Counted from the first letter of the stretch, positions 25,101 to 39,000 are shown. The stretch: DNA of 64,000 nucleotides from Callaeas wilsoni (GCA_013398955.1 VWPU01004871.1:62001-126000), one strand, 5' to 3'. Notes: a model not told the origin generated them from the letters alone. Numbers and translations are program-made.

Positions 25101-28100
25101 AGCAAATAAAAGAAGTACAGACCTATTAATATGACTGTTCTTGTTTCTGCTGTTTCTGTATTTGTTACGTCAGGAGAGGAGAAAAAAGTTCACTTTTTTC
25201 AGCCTATCCTGTTGTTTTTTAGTCTGATCTTAGAATATTTGAATGCCTGACTGAAGTCCACATCAGTTCCTCCTTCAATCAGCAATGTTTTTCCAGCTTA
25301 TCTGTATTTTTCCTTCAGTGTAAGAGTCCTCCTTGTTATTATGGTGCCAATTTATGAGTCCTGGGGAAGTTCAAAGTGATTTTAAGTGGCAAAACCTCAA
25401 AGACAAAGACAGTCCAAAAAAATTTTCAACATTTTCTTCTCTTTGTTACACAAGGCTCCATTCTTCAGGACCATGTGGTGACAAACTGTGTATCTTCCAC
25501 CCTGCATTGCTCTCACACTCTGCAGACCAAAATAATTCGGTGATAAGTGAAACACAATGTCTTGCAGAGAAAATCAGTTTAATCTCAGGGTTTTGTTCTT
25601 CATCCAAGGCTTCAAGTTATGCTTATGACTAGGTTGCCTAAGCAAAACTGGGTCCCATATGCTCCTGCTCTTGGGCCAGCAGAACACATCTTAAAGCAGC
25701 CCAAGGCTAACCCACAGACCTTCAGCTGAGGAGCTGTTGAGAGATGCCTCCGCCAGGGAGAAGATACATGCAACAAGGTTTATGAAGCAGGTAATGGCAA
25801 GAAATGTCAGGAAGCAACAAAAAACCAGAAGATTCTGGGCCTTTTTTTTTTTTTTTTTAAAATGTAGAAATTCTCTTCTTCACATCTGAATCTGACTGGA
25901 AGATTTCTGGTTCTGGGTGTATCGGGTTAAAAAAATTGAAGTCTAAGTATGACGTCTGTTTGAGCATTTACATAATACAAGTTCTAATGAGACTCTGTGA
26001 TATAATAAGATAATTTATTAGCAGCCCAGGGAACAGAAGAACCCCCGTGACTTAGGGCCAAGAAGCCCAACAGCTCCTGCCAACTATGACCAACCTGAGA
26101 AAAGCTCCCCCCACACCCAGTCCCAAGTTGGACCATGGGTACCCATGGGTGTCTAACCAGACACACCAGCTGAGCTCCTCAAACACAAGGATGTCTGTAT
26201 CCTCCATTTATAAGTGTGCACATGTCCTGCCTCCAGTGCTGCACACTGGTATATGCCTGGAGGATACACTTCACTCATCTCTCACAGAGACTCTGGGAAT
26301 TCCCTAAACTGGAGCCTTTGAAAAGTGTTGTTGATAGAAGCAAGAGATTTATTCACTTCATCTTTCTAAACAGATACTGATAGCAGATTTAAATTTAGCA
26401 TATGTGCAGAAACCCTCTGCAATTTTTGGAGCCAAAGCAGAATCAAAAAATACTTTAGTATCCTCAGGAGAAAAAAAAACCTCCTGAGTCAACAAACAGT
26501 ATAAGAGGCAAAGAAAGATGCTAACTTGTGGATGACTTGCCTGGTTCGTCAACAGCTGCAACAAAAGTGATAATCCAAGAAAGCACTGAAGGATATGTAG
26601 AGTTCAGCAGAAAGTGCTGAGGAGCTGATACACTGTATGAACTCACTTATGCACCACAGGGCACTAAAAAACTTCTTTTTCATAGTTATGGAGGTGGTAA
26701 CCTGGACTTTTTTAATGGCTAAAAATGTAAGAGGGTCTAGGGTGACTCAGAAGCCCCAAAACAGAGTGTTGGGACCCAAAGAGAGCTGGCATACCAATGA
26801 AGCACAGGTACATTTTTGCTGGACCTTCAAAAGTTACCTGTTTAAACTGGAGGGGTTTTTTTATTGTGGGTTGGTTTTGTTGTCGTTGGTTTGTTGGGGT
26901 TTTTTGTGGAATCTTCAATGAGGTGGCAGAAGCAGTGTAAATTTATTGCAAGTGAAAAGTAATCCAGCTTTCTTTTAGTCTCTCCTGGGTACTAACCCTT
27001 CAGCTGTCCTAAGATTTAGATTCACAGATTTCATTTCCTATGTCCCAGACATTAGAGAAAGGCAACAAGGTAAGACAGATACACTCAAATATCTCATAGA
27101 AATCAAACAGCTTCTGAAGCAGAGGTGCAGAAGTAAAACAAAATGTACTTTTGCTTCAGGGTTTTCTCAATACTAGTTTGTTTTTCTTTTCATTGTGGTC
27201 CCTCATTTCCCCACCCAGACAAAATGCAGCCATGACAACATGGAAATCCCCTGAGCAGCACGGCTCTGATAATAAGATTATTCATGTTCAACAAAAATAT
27301 TATGTCTGAAAAGACTTTTTCTTTTAGTTTGCTCCAACTAAAACAGGAAAAAAGAAAAAAAAAAGAGATCAAAGTGATAGCCCACTCAATTATAAACAAG
27401 ACAAATTTAAAGTGAGAAGGTGTCATTTCTGGATAGTGACCAATTTGCACAGAAGAGCCTTTCTTTAATGACATTTCTGGCTGAAAATGAGGTAGAAATT
27501 ACCTTGAAGGTTTCTAGGATGATATGATAAGGAAGATTATTAAGAAAAGTGTTGAAATTCTCATCTAGTCTTTTCTAAAGCAAGCAAGGGGTACGCCTTA
27601 GGTATGAGAAATCACCAGGACTCAATCTCACTAATTCAAGTTTGGCCGCAAAGTACCTTGGTCAAGCACAGAAAACTTGAGCATGAGAGATGAGGACAAG
27701 AAACAGCTAAAGTCCCACCAGCTGACTCAGAGAGAGGGAATTTCTTGAAGGGATAGCATGTGAATTTAGCAGTGACACGAACAGTTCTGTAGAAGAAGTC
27801 AAGCTCTTGAGCAAGGGTTAGTCAGCCCATGGCAGTGCCACCTCCGGTGGCTCTGTGGCCCCTGCATCCTGTCCAGCTCCTGCTTTGTGTGGGTGGCCAG
27901 GCAGGCCCCTCTCCTGTTGCTGGGTAGGAAGTATTGTAGAGGTCTGCTGAGCAGATATCTAGCCTGCCTCACCCTGGGCTCTCCCTTAATTCAGTGGAGG
28001 GAAATAAATGCATTTAGGGGTGTAGATTTCATCTTTTTAATGCTTGTGTTAGGACAAGATAAATCATGCTCTTCCCTGGCCAGACAGAAGCGAAGCATGG

Positions 28101-28935
28101 AGAGTCCTGACACAGCGATACACACGGTAAATGCTGACATGCTGGCCAAAGGGCCCCGACCCACTCTTCTGTACCTACCTAGGCTTAGTGCACCTGCAGG
28201 GAATCCTTTGGTGGGGAGCCTTGGGGAGGCTCCACAAGGCAAGGCTTGATACACATTTTGGAGATGTCCGTCTTCCAGTCAGCCTCACTGAACTGTTGTG
28301 GAAAGGGGGGCATTTATTCCTATTAAAACTGGGCAGGGGAATCCAGAAACAGTGCCTTGACTACCCAGCACCCCCTTGCCTAGGGCAGCAAGAGACATTG
28401 CAGGACAGTCCCTGATGTCCTGGAAAGAAGGACACTTTTCTAGCTATAAGACCTGAGCCTTCTCCACTTTGGTGAGTATTGTCAATTATTTCCTTGCAAA
28501 CAAAAAAGCTGATGTGGCTTCCATATTGCGCGTCCTTATTATAGTGTCATCATTTTTCTGTTTGCTTGGGCACTGTTATGAATTTTGCCCTCAGTTTCCT
28601 TTACACCTCCAACCTGAAGCTTTTTGTGGTGCAGTCAGGGCTGTGCCAGAGCTTGCTGTTCTGTTTCAGGCCTCCAGCTCACCTGTAGTTAGCCACATCA
28701 GTCAGCCCTGTGCACGGCCGTGTTTTACGCTCTAGTGTGTGTCGGTGTATTCAGCCACAGAAAGGGTGAAACGGAAATATCTAACCCCTCTTTATCTTTC
28801 GCTTTCCATCTTTGCTTTGTCCAAAGCCCGAAAAAATGTGAGATGTGCCACTTTGCTCTCAGGACCCAGGTTTTGCAGGATTAGTCTTTTAAATCATAGG
28901 TTTTTCTGGGTCAGCATTGCCTTATGCAGGACTTT
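22193..28935. other. Intergenic, two unusually long chance-like ORFs, no recognised gene
   Basis: This stretch has the two longest open frames of the window: 22304-23020 on the minus strand (238 codons) and 23878-24684 on the plus strand (268 codons). Neither shows a recognisable domain, signal peptide or splice pattern, and the composition (many S, P, L, H, Q) is what translated non-coding DNA looks like. Homopolymer T runs occur at 22498-22508 and about 25842-25858. I see no repeat family or RNA gene. Confidence 0.4.
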
Positions 28936-29450
28936 ACAGAATCACAGAATGTTTGGGGTTGAAAGGGACCTTTGAAGATTCCCTTGTTCCAAGCCCCTGC
29001 CATGTACAGGGATACCTTCCACTAGATCATGTTACTCAAAGCTGACCTTAAGCACTTCCAGTGATGGGGCAGACACAGCTTCTCTGGGCAACCTGTGCCG
29101 GAGCCTCATCATCCTCACAGGGAAGAATTTCTTCTGTACTATCAGTCTAAATCTACCCTCTTTTGATTTAAAAACATTGCCCCTTGACCTGTTGCTACAG
29201 GCCTTGGTAAATAATTTCTCTCCATCTTTCTTATAAGCATCCTTTACGTACTGAAAGGCCATGACAAAATCTCCCCAGAGCCTTCTCTTCTGTGGGATGA
29301 ACAACCCCACCTCTCTCTGCCTGTCTGTGCAGGAGATGTGTTCCAGCCCTCTCCTCATTTTACTGTCTTCCTCTGGACTGGATTCAGTATGTCTGTGTCC
29401 TTCTTATGTTGGGGCTGAATGGAGTTCTCCAGCTAGGGTCTCACAAGGGT
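28936..29450 (-). mobile_element. CR1 LINE fragment close to the IL7R promoter
   Basis: On the + strand it opens with the inverted CR1 tail (ACAGAATCACAGAATGTTTGG) and the characteristic GGTTGAAAGGGACCTTTGAAG. It then runs backwards through the 3' end of ORF2 (CCTCTCTCTGCCTGTCTGTG region) to about 29450. Read on the minus strand this is a 5'-truncated 0.5-kb CR1 with a broken frame. It ends about 450 bp upstream of the IL7R TATA box, so it limits how much proximal regulatory DNA can be ancestral. Confidence 0.88.
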
Positions 29451-29739
29451 GAAGAATCACCTGCTGGCAGTGCTGCTTTTGATCCTGGTAGATAAAGAAT
29501 AAACAAAAGCGAACACACCTAATGTTTCATACCTGGAAGATTTTTCTCCCTTGGACCTGTGTACCTCTCTTGGGAGCAAAGTGGATGCCGGGAGGCATCC
29601 TAAAGCATGCTCTTAGGGAAACCAGCAGTATAAATCACACGGGCCAAGTCAGGAGCACTGTCCATGAAATGTGCTCCCTTTCCCATTGGTCTTTACCAGG
29701 TCGGCCCAAATGAGCTGGCAGGCCTGATCCAGAACATGC

Positions 29740-29942
29740 TCAGTCCAGAATCAGGAAGCCGTTTCACACTAAAAGCTCAGCAATTATCTCTGCTTGGCTT
29801 CCTGCCCGCTGCCACCAGCCCGGCTGCATGTAGGCATGTTTACACTTCCCCTCGCTGAGGTCCCGCTGGCAGGCTGCGGGGCTGCTCAGGGCCGGCTATA
29901 AAGGAGCACACACCCCCACTGCACACACGCAGCGTGCCCAGG
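29740..29942 (+). promoter_or_regulatory. IL7R: IL7R proximal promoter with TATA box and very short 5' UTR
   Basis: A TATAAA box lies at 29897-29902 in a GC-rich context, and the initiator ATG follows at 29943. Transcription would be expected to start about 25-30 nt after the TATA box, leaving a 5' UTR of only about 15-20 nt. ETS-type cores are visible upstream: AGGAAG at 29753-29758 and, on the opposite strand, CTTCCT at 29798-29803. An inverted GATA-type word TTATCT lies at 29784-29789. Mammalian IL7R is controlled by ETS-family factors (PU.1, GABP), so the ETS cores are plausible sites; this is inference from short motifs. A CR1 copy ends about 290 bp before the segment. Confidence 0.65.
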
Positions 29943-30033
29943 ATGACACAGCCCAGTACAGTACTGAGCATTTTCGCCATGTTCCTTCACACCACTTTTG
30001 GGGAAAGTGGTTGCACCTCAGCAGACGGTGATG
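29943..30033 (+). CDS. IL7R: IL7R coding exon 1 (signal peptide)
   Basis: Begins with ATG at 29943, the first ATG after the TATA box. It encodes [20 protein letters not shown] followed by ESGC. The hydrophobic core VLSIFAMFL is a signal sequence, and cleavage before ESG parallels the VSG/ESG site of the human protein. The exon ends in phase 1 (GAT G) at a consensus donor GTGAGTC. An internal Met at residue 13 is a less likely start because it would cut the hydrophobic core. Confidence 0.85.
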
Positions 30034-33000
30034 GTGAGTCATTTCATCTTCATCTTTCCACTCACATATGATCTTGAAAAACCTCAGTTAAGAGTTCCAA
30101 AATGCAACTGCGTGATTAAATACATTCATGTTTTAACTTTCAATCTCTCTGTAGTGCCAGTGCCTGAGGAAGAGCTGTGGGATACCTATTTAATTTAATC
30201 CCCAAATCTGATGTCCTTATAACATTCAAATACACGTGAAATTAGGAAGATCATATGTGTATGCACAGGGCATGCAGGGCCACACCTGTTAATCCTTGTT
30301 GTAACTAGTGTTCATGTGGGGAATTATGCCTGGGAACAGGGATAACTGCACCCCTCTGCAGCCCATGGTCACTCTGAGCTGCCATTAGAGAGGGGTGATG
30401 TTCTGGCTTCTTTTGCTCTTGCTAGTCTCCTCCAAATAAAATGTTTTGATGTAACTCAAACTTCGCCCAAACTCTTCCACTTCAAGAGCCAAACTTTTAT
30501 GTTTTCTTTAAGCAGTTTCATCAGCTGTATCTGGGATGTAGTTCCAGGCTCCCTCGTAGCATGGCTGATGCAGCAACTCAGCTAGGGGGTTGGTACAGCA
30601 CATCATTAACTGCATTCATCCCTTACTCAGAAAATAATTGTAAATTAACAACAGTTTAAATTTAGCCTTATTGTAGACTTTATGATCTCACTTAGAGAAG
30701 TGAAAATTATTTAGCAGCATCAAGATTAAAAAAAAATTAACAGAAAATAAAATCATAATAAGCAGAAATAAAACCAGTTTCAGGCTGCTATTCCTTTTCT
30801 CAACAGGGAGATGAAAAATTTGATTTAGAGATTCAGTCACAGATCTGCTAAACTCTTGTTTGTCTGATACTAAACAAACAGCAATGGCAAGAGTTTGTGC
30901 ACTATGCCCGAAGGACATGGGCTATCACTCAGTCACTAGTAGGTTAGAACTCCATTGTTTGGGAACAAACGAGTTTTCAGTTTTTAGGAGGAGAATGGTG
31001 GTATTCTTATGCTATCTCTCGGTTATGGAATCTCATTTTACCCAGGTTTTATGTATTTAACACATGTATCTAGACAGTTGTACACACATACGTATGTACA
31101 TGGACAGGATATCAGTGATAAGTCTTTTAATTAAAAGAAAACAGGGACTGGCTCAGAACTGCATCTAGCTATCCTGGGGTTTTTATATGCCATTTATTCA
31201 CACAACTGGCAGCTGTTTAGAGCCAGCTTTGGAAAGCAGCTATGGTGATGAATGTTCAATGCTAGTGATTTATTGTTGGTGTCATTGAAAACTTCAGGGC
31301 TTCCCAAAACCAGATATGATCAGACCTTTGCTTGTTTTCTCACTAACGTGAGTAAATCATAATTTCCTTATACTTGAAGACAAACAGATTTAGAAAATCC
31401 CCACTGAGCAATTAGCAGCTTTCGTGACTTCTTTACAAATCTCTTGTGTTTGGCCAACAAGCTAAATAATCCGGGATAAAATCATCCATGACGGATGTTT
31501 GACTTTCACGTTTTGCCTCTCTGACTTGCCCTGCCTCCTTACAAAGTGCCAGTAGCCAACTCAAGCATGAAGTTGCCCTTAGGGGCACTCTTATGGGCAG
31601 AGGAGGGAAGAGCTAATTGCAGCACTTGCCTCCATCTCCTCCTCTCTTCTGAGCATCAGACTGCTGTCCCCAGCCAGGAAGAAGTGGTGGAGATGCCCAA
31701 AAGACCTCAGAGAGCTACAGGCAGAGCTAAGGAGGTGCAGGCAGGGAGGGTGCAGGTGGCAGGGGTGGCTGTGGGGTCTCATGGGCAGGAGACCCTCAGT
31801 GGTCCTCCTACCCACACTTGTATGGTTTGTCCAACCCACATCTAAACTGTTGTGACTAGAAGAGGTTCTGCCTGAATCACATCGGTGCTAGAGGTCTCAC
31901 ATTCCTCTGTCCATGGAGACAGTGCTAGCTGTGGCCTTGGTGTCACGCGTTGCTGTCAGTCTTGGTGGCTCTAGAGCACAAAGCTGCAGCATGTCCTTTG
32001 TCTCTGTTAACATCCTTCTCTTCATAAAGGCTCCTGAGATTCCTGCTGTGGTCTGAACCATCCTGCTGGATGCTGTCCAAACCCAAGAGACAGCCATTTC
32101 TGTGAAGGACCTGCCATGGCTGTAGCTATGAGAGGAGTTTTTATCCCAGTTTAGAATCACTCCTTCCCTAGACCTGCCTTCATTTCAGCAGAGCCAGGCT
32201 GTGCCTTGTCTAGGCTTCTCAAGGCAAACATTACAATAGTCTTGTAAATTTTTAATTGAATGAAGAGTCCTTAGCAGTATGAGTCATGTCAGACTCGCCA
32301 AAACCATTCACATAGCAAACATATTGTTCATGGTGGTTCTGAGGTTTAGGGCAGAAGTGAGGCTGAGACTACGTGCATACTTATATCAGACAAAAAAATT
32401 AGTCAGCCCATGGAAAAACCATAGCAGAAATAGCATTTCAAGTTGCTTACTTAACACTGTTCCTGAGGTTTAATTATATATTCTATGGTTATTATGTTAT
32501 TTCCCTGAATAAGGAACCATATAACCACAATGTGAATGTTCAGTGTCTAAGCGGTAAAGTCAGCTTTCCTTTCAGTGTGGCACCAAAGCTGCACTCCACT
32601 GGTTAAACCCTGAATGGCTCTTTGAACTGCAAGACTAAACCTTTTCGTCTTTTCATTTTGCAATCAGACTGATAGACAATTAATTCCAATTTATGTAACT
32701 TTTCAGCAAGTCAGTAGTGAATAGTTGAATTTTTTTTTTTATAAGCCATTTATTAATAGGATGATTGTCAGGTTTTTGTGTTGATGCAAAATCTGGTGTA
32801 TACAGTTTGCATATACAGAGATCACCAAGCAGTCTTATAAGAAAGGAAGCTTAGTCATCCTAATCTGTAAGTTTTAATATTGCCTTGAGTATAAAGCAAG
32901 TCTCCTGGCAGCTGCAAGTAAAATCTTAAGAGAGGCTTAGAATGTGACATATCTGTGCATGTCAGCTCTGGATGTATATATCTGTATAGTATATGGTGGG

Positions 33001-36000
33001 TTGTTTTCCATTTTAAACAGATTCATTTCAACTTACTTGGTATCCCCCAGATTTTGAATACATATATTTTTTTGTACCCACTTTTACCCACCAATATGCA
33101 ACTGTATGTGGTACATATTTCTGTACAAGCATATCTGCCCTTATGGTACAGGGCTGAACTGGACAAGACTGTCACCTCTGTGATACTGCTGCAGGACTTG
33201 TTCTAGAGTTGGGCTGACCTCTGTGTCTCTGTCTTGAATGTGATTGTTAAATACAGCAGCTTTGTACAGGATCTGCTTTTTCTGTGTCTGCACCTCTATC
33301 TCTCTGTCTCTGTCTCTGTCTCTGTCTCTGTCTCTGTCTCTTTCTCTGTCTCTGTCTCTGTCTGTGCTGCACAGGTTCTCCCCTCAAAGCAGCAGCAATG
33401 TTAGAGAACACCGCATTTGTTGTCCTTCAGGAAGATCTGGGCTCCCTGTGCCGAGAAGACCAGTAATAATTTCTTAGCACCAGTTGCTCATGGTGACAAA
33501 TGGCCACTAAATATTAGCTCAGAGGGGAGAGATCTCCCTGTGGGTTCTGAATTAGGGCAGCATCAGATGTTCCCATTCTATCATGAGTGATGGTGGCAGC
33601 ACTCCCCTTCCTAGCCTCTGCCTGCACTGCTTTTGTGTGTTTCTCTGCATTTCTGACTGACTTCTGGATTTCTCTTACTCAAAATCTGACTGCAAATGCA
33701 AGAGTTGACCATCGTTTTCTCTAGGAGGGATTTTCCATTGGAAATTTTTCAACAGGCATTTCCCCACTCCATTTGTGAGTCTGAGTCACTGATACCCTAC
33801 AGAAGATAGCAATAGGACAAGGAGGAATGGTTTTTGAGCTAAAAAAAGAGATTTTAATTAGATATTGGGAAGAAATTCTGTACTTAGAGGGCAGTGAAGC
33901 TCTGGAACAAGCTGCCCCAAGAAGGTGTGGATGCCCAATCCCTGAAAGTGTTCAAGTCCAGTTTGGATGGGCCCCTGAGCAAACTGATCTAGTGGGTGTC
34001 GCTCCTGCCTATGGTGGATGAAACTTAATGATCTGTAAGATCCCTTCCAACCCAAACCTTTCTTTGATTCTGTGATACTTTTTCTCACTGCATCAGGTGT
34101 CCCACATGCCAAGGACCTGTCTGAGGAACGAGTAGCAGAGGACTGTGCAGGGGATTGAGCATAATCCCTTGTCTCAGGAAAGAGGTTTATGTATTTTGAC
34201 AACTACCCTTAACCATTGGCAAAAGGAGTCAGAGGCATTCCTGCCCCTAGGATCCATTCCATGGGTCACGACCATAACCCTTTTCCCATCCACTTGGCTA
34301 TAGTGGGTGGGATTTTATTAAATGAGGCTGAACTGGGATTTTCTGCCTGAGAGGGCTCCTCTCAGAAGCATCAGTTTTTGCATCAGTGGCCTCATACCTG
34401 CCAAGTGTAGGATTTTAGAATTATGGTCTTAGTCAAATCATGATTGTGTTAATAATCATCGAAGCAAATTTGCAGGAAGCCATGCATTCTGGCAGAAAGT
34501 CTGAGATTTCCCTCCTGAGCCTAAATTCGTGACATTTCAGAAAGCTTTTCAGTGCAATCAAAATGTGGCTCAGCTGTCTCATGGCACCAAAATACTCTTG
34601 CAAGTGGGTGGACTTCACTGGCATGCAGGGAGAGAAACCTTGAAAGGTGCAAATGGCTTTTAACTTTGTTTTGGACAAGGTTTCTCCGCTTCTTACAAAA
34701 CAGGTGGGTTGACCCTCTTTCTTTCACGCAACCACATGAAGAAACAACCTCCTATACAATGGAGCTGCAAATCAAATACACTCATGGGTTTACTTCAGTA
34801 ACATCTTGTGAATATCTCCTTAGGGACTCTCGGGGATGATGAACCAGACAATTTTGACATTGATTGCTTCAGCCAGCTGGAAATAAAGGACTCCTTTAGC
34901 AGCCTGACCTGCAATTTCACTGAGCTGCCTCCTTACAACACTAACTATACCCTGTCTCTGTGGTAAGTGCTGTCAGTCTGTCCTTCGGTAAACAGCTGGG
35001 AAATGAAATGCTGAGCACCAGTGAGTCATGTTGCCACACGCAGGGAAGTAGGGCAGCAAAGCTGGACAAAATCCTGCTTCACAGTGTTTTGCCAGGTTTG
35101 AGTACTATATTCAGCAAAGAAGAAGAGTTTACTGAAGCAGAAGGTAACTCCCTAATGAGAAAAAGAAAGAACTGGAAGGGTCTCTAAAGGGAATTATAAC
35201 GTCTCCAGTAGTTCTGATCTTGCCTCTGTTGCTCTGGAACACCTGTAATATGGATGTAGCCCAGCAAAAGCTGAGAGCTTTTTACTTTCATTTAAATGGT
35301 ATTTAAAACAATGTTTTTGAAGACACAGATCCTTGCCACAGAAAATTCTTTAGCAGAAGGTTAATTTTCCACATCAGAGAAAATGCCTTCATCTAGGTTA
35401 ACAACAATTTCCTGTTAATGACAGATCTTTAGGTTGAGACAAAAACTCAGCTATTGTCTTTGCACACAGAGACATACAAGAAATACACTAGAACAAGTAC
35501 ACAAACCTCCAACAGTTATCAAACACATCAGTCATCTCCACTTCCTATCGAGGCCTTGAAACTTTTTCCACCCTTTTTTTTCACTGTTGCACCAAGCTGA
35601 AGATCAAATTTTGTTTCTTGAGCATGCTGATCCTTTTCCCTTTTTCTGTATTTCCTGAAACTGAAAGTTGTGTGGCAGCCAAAAGAAGAAGTGGATAGTT
35701 TTTTGTAAACCTTTATATACTAGTCACTAATTATTTCCTCTTTTTTCTCATAGTTTATTAGATTTTTTTTCTATTTTCATGGGACTTATTGTTTTGACTG
35801 AAGTTTTATGGCAGTTCTTAAATATGGGAGCCACAGAAATGGAAAAATATTCTGAAACTGCCATGTGATTCCTTCAAGGCCAAACTGACTGCTGACCCTC
35901 TATTTGCTACCACTTAAGTAAAATTTCTCTTTATCTTCAAAGAGCATCAAAACATGTTGACCTATATTTAAAAACAGGAGCAGTAAGGTAATTTTTAAAG

Positions 36001-39000
36001 ATACAAATGTTTTAACACATACACCTCCAGTTAAATAATTGCACTTTTTTCTCAAGAGCTCCATGACTCTTAATGTGATTCACATCACTTTACTCTTGTG
36101 CTCAAGGATCACAAGGAAAAAACACTGTCAACCTCTCAAACTCCTTGTTTGCATTTCATTATTTCTTATTTCACATGGAGTCTCACTTCAGTGAGATGAG
36201 TGAAATGAGCAAGCAGGATTCATCCCTTATAGTAAGTAGTCAAGTTATATTAAGACAGAGAAGAAATGATTGTCATGTCACTTTGGCCAACAGTACCAAG
36301 GAAGACAGAAATTACGCCTGCTCCAACATGAAGAAACAAGAAGATGCATTCTTCTTACAGTTCAATGATATACTCTCAAAGAGAGATGTTTGCATGTACT
36401 CTGAGATGAAGAGAAGGGTCTGCAGGAGTCTGGTTGTAACTGACATTGGTGAGACACTTAACATTTTGGATGTTTTTAAAGTTATAGGGGTTACTGGGGA
36501 AAAAATAGCCCAGCACAAAGCCTAAGGATCAATCTGGATGACATAGAGGCAGCATAAAATAGCATCTTAGCAGGGGATGTAGCCTGGATTGGGGTGTTTA
36601 TCAGAGTGTGGTGTTTCCCCTGCTTCAAATCCAAACATGATTAACCTCCATTCAAAATGTGTAGCTGAATTCTGGATAATTGTGGCACTGTCCAGACATA
36701 GACCGAATCCCATCCATGGCTGAAGCAGCTGTTTCTGAGTGTGGATGAGCTGCCAAGCAGGGACATTTTGTTCATCTCTGACTAGGGATTGTGCAGTTTA
36801 GGGACTGGCCACCCCACGAACAGCATGAGCCCAGTAGCACAGGGAGCACAAGGTTGCAAGATCTCAGTTCACATCATGGTGTGTCCTGTAGTCTGAACAA
36901 GGTGCATCCTGCACTGATAACTTTGAACGGGCTAGTCAAAGACACACTGGGGACCTGCCTGAGCCAAGAAATAGGAAACTCAAGGGGAAGAGAGGACACA
37001 CAGAATTTACTGTTCTGGTGACCAGTCTTGTTCAAGGGTGGCAGACAAGCCCGTGTAGGACAAATTCTTTGTTCTTCTCTGATGCCATATTGCTTTTTCT
37101 CCAGTTGGCAGTAGACACTGCAACATCCCTCTCTTGTGAAACATTTCTGCCACAGTACAATAGTTTTGTAATAATCTTACGTTACCTCTCAGTTTATGGG
37201 CCATCCTGGGCCATCTCTGGCAGTTCCTACTCTAAAAGCTGTGGAAGCTCTAAGTATCTGGGGGCTGTAGAAGGAGTGAGAACAGTTTATGGCTATATGT
37301 GTTTTCCTGAGAGGAGAGAGATGTGGGCTCTCTGTTGCTGTGAGAGCTGTTGTACTCATACAAGGTGAATTCAGGAAGCCTCAATGTCACAGCTACAAGC
37401 CCCAGCAGGTCTCAAGCACATCCAGCTTGGGCTCAGCCTGGTGGCTGAGGGCTGCATTTTGGACTTGATGTACGTGCATGGATGGTCTTTGGCACAGTCT
37501 CCTGCAGACCAGGTCAGGCGTGGGTTCATAGCAAGCGTCTGGAGCCACAGCCTCCTCTACTCTATCTGACGCTGTCAGACTTTGTCCCTCCCTCTGTCCC
37601 ACTGCCCTGACAGACAGCCACAGTGGCACCTGAGCACAGGTTGTGCCCCAGTGCCTCCTCCCAGGTGGGTTTTGCCAGGAGGCCTCCATCTCAGAGCACT
37701 GGCTAGAGGGACTGCATTTCAGACCTTCAAGCTGCCACAGGGGTGGGCATGCTGAGGAATCGCTTTCCAAAACTAAATGCCATATCCCTCACAAGCACCT
37801 CCCCTGCTGGTCAAACTACTTCCCCAGCAGGTCAAAACCAAGCCCCTCTCAGGATCAGGGCGTAAGGATGAGATGGGGCTCAACGTAGGATTGCCCAGCT
37901 CAGGACAGCTCTTCCTCAAGGTAGGTCACCCTGCAGGGCTGTAACTTGAAGTGGACTTGTTTTTTTAATGTTTCAAACCCTGTTTATTTTTTAGTAACAT
38001 TATTCTGCTCCTATTATATCCTGGTTTGCTGTCATTTGCAGTTAAGCCTGAAGTACCATTCGGCATAAACATCACATATGAAAGGGAGGCAAATGAATAC
38101 CTTATTTGTTACTGTACACCACACTCAAGGAAGAAATACTTAAAGGACAAATTAGTACATCAAGTAGCCTATCGGCAGAAAGAAGGTACTTGGAAGGTAA
38201 GTGGTGATGTACAGGTGTGCTTACACTAATTTCCAAAATTATACATTATCAAAATTACCTGTACCATGTAAAAAGCATCAAATCTGCATTTCTGCAGATC
38301 TCCAACTGAAAACTTGGAAAGATGCAATATTTGGCATTTGGAAATTTCATCAGTCAAAAGAAGTTTCATTCATTTGGGCTTTGCAGTGGGAGTAGAAGAC
38401 ATAACATGTTGAACCGTTCTAAGTTTCCTCTCTGCTGTGGTGATTTTGCTGTTATTTTCCGTGCTCATCAGTCAGTAAAACATGTGACCTCTTTACTTAT
38501 TTTGCAAGTTTCTTCACATCTCCTTTTTCACTGAGTCCCTCCAGGCTTCCAGTGCAGCCCTGCAGCTCTCCCACCCTCAGGCTGTCTGAGGCTGCAGCTG
38601 CTTGTGAACTGGGTCTGACTGGGGCTGCCCAGCTGCAGGGATCTCCGTCTCCCCTGTCACCAGGGCAGCCATGAAAAAGCTAGTCACAACGTTTGAAAGC
38701 ATGCACAGCACCTGGGTTTTACAGAGGGAACACAGTCTTGTCCACAAAAATCAGATTCATTACCTGGAGTGCAACAAAGCAGTAATTACAGACTCGAGAG
38801 ACACATTGATTGTTCCAGGTGCAGAAGCTTGGGTGGTCAGTGGTACTCCACAAATCAAGCATACCAACTACCAGAACCTTTTACTATTTATATATTTTAG
38901 CAAACAAACTAATTTGTGTTCCTTGGCCACAAGTTATATAGTTCTCTTATTAATTAGTGCTCAATCTTCTATTGGCTAATGATTCTCTCACGTCTCATGC

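Larger units (their letters stand above)
30034..34823 (+). other. IL7R: IL7R intron 1 (4.79 kb)
   Basis: GTGAGTC donor and CTCCTTAG acceptor. The intron contains a (CTCTGT)n array (33294-33366), a CR1 fragment (33828-34080) and two more GC-rich patches near 31.5-32.2 kb without a gene. In mammals, regulatory elements lie in and upstream of this gene, but none can be defined here by eye. Confidence 0.75.

Noticed and set aside
36145..36239. In-frame ATG and open extension upstream of IL7R exon 3
   Set aside because: It is intron readthrough: the receptor starts at the exon 1 signal peptide, and the extension does not match any receptor sequence.
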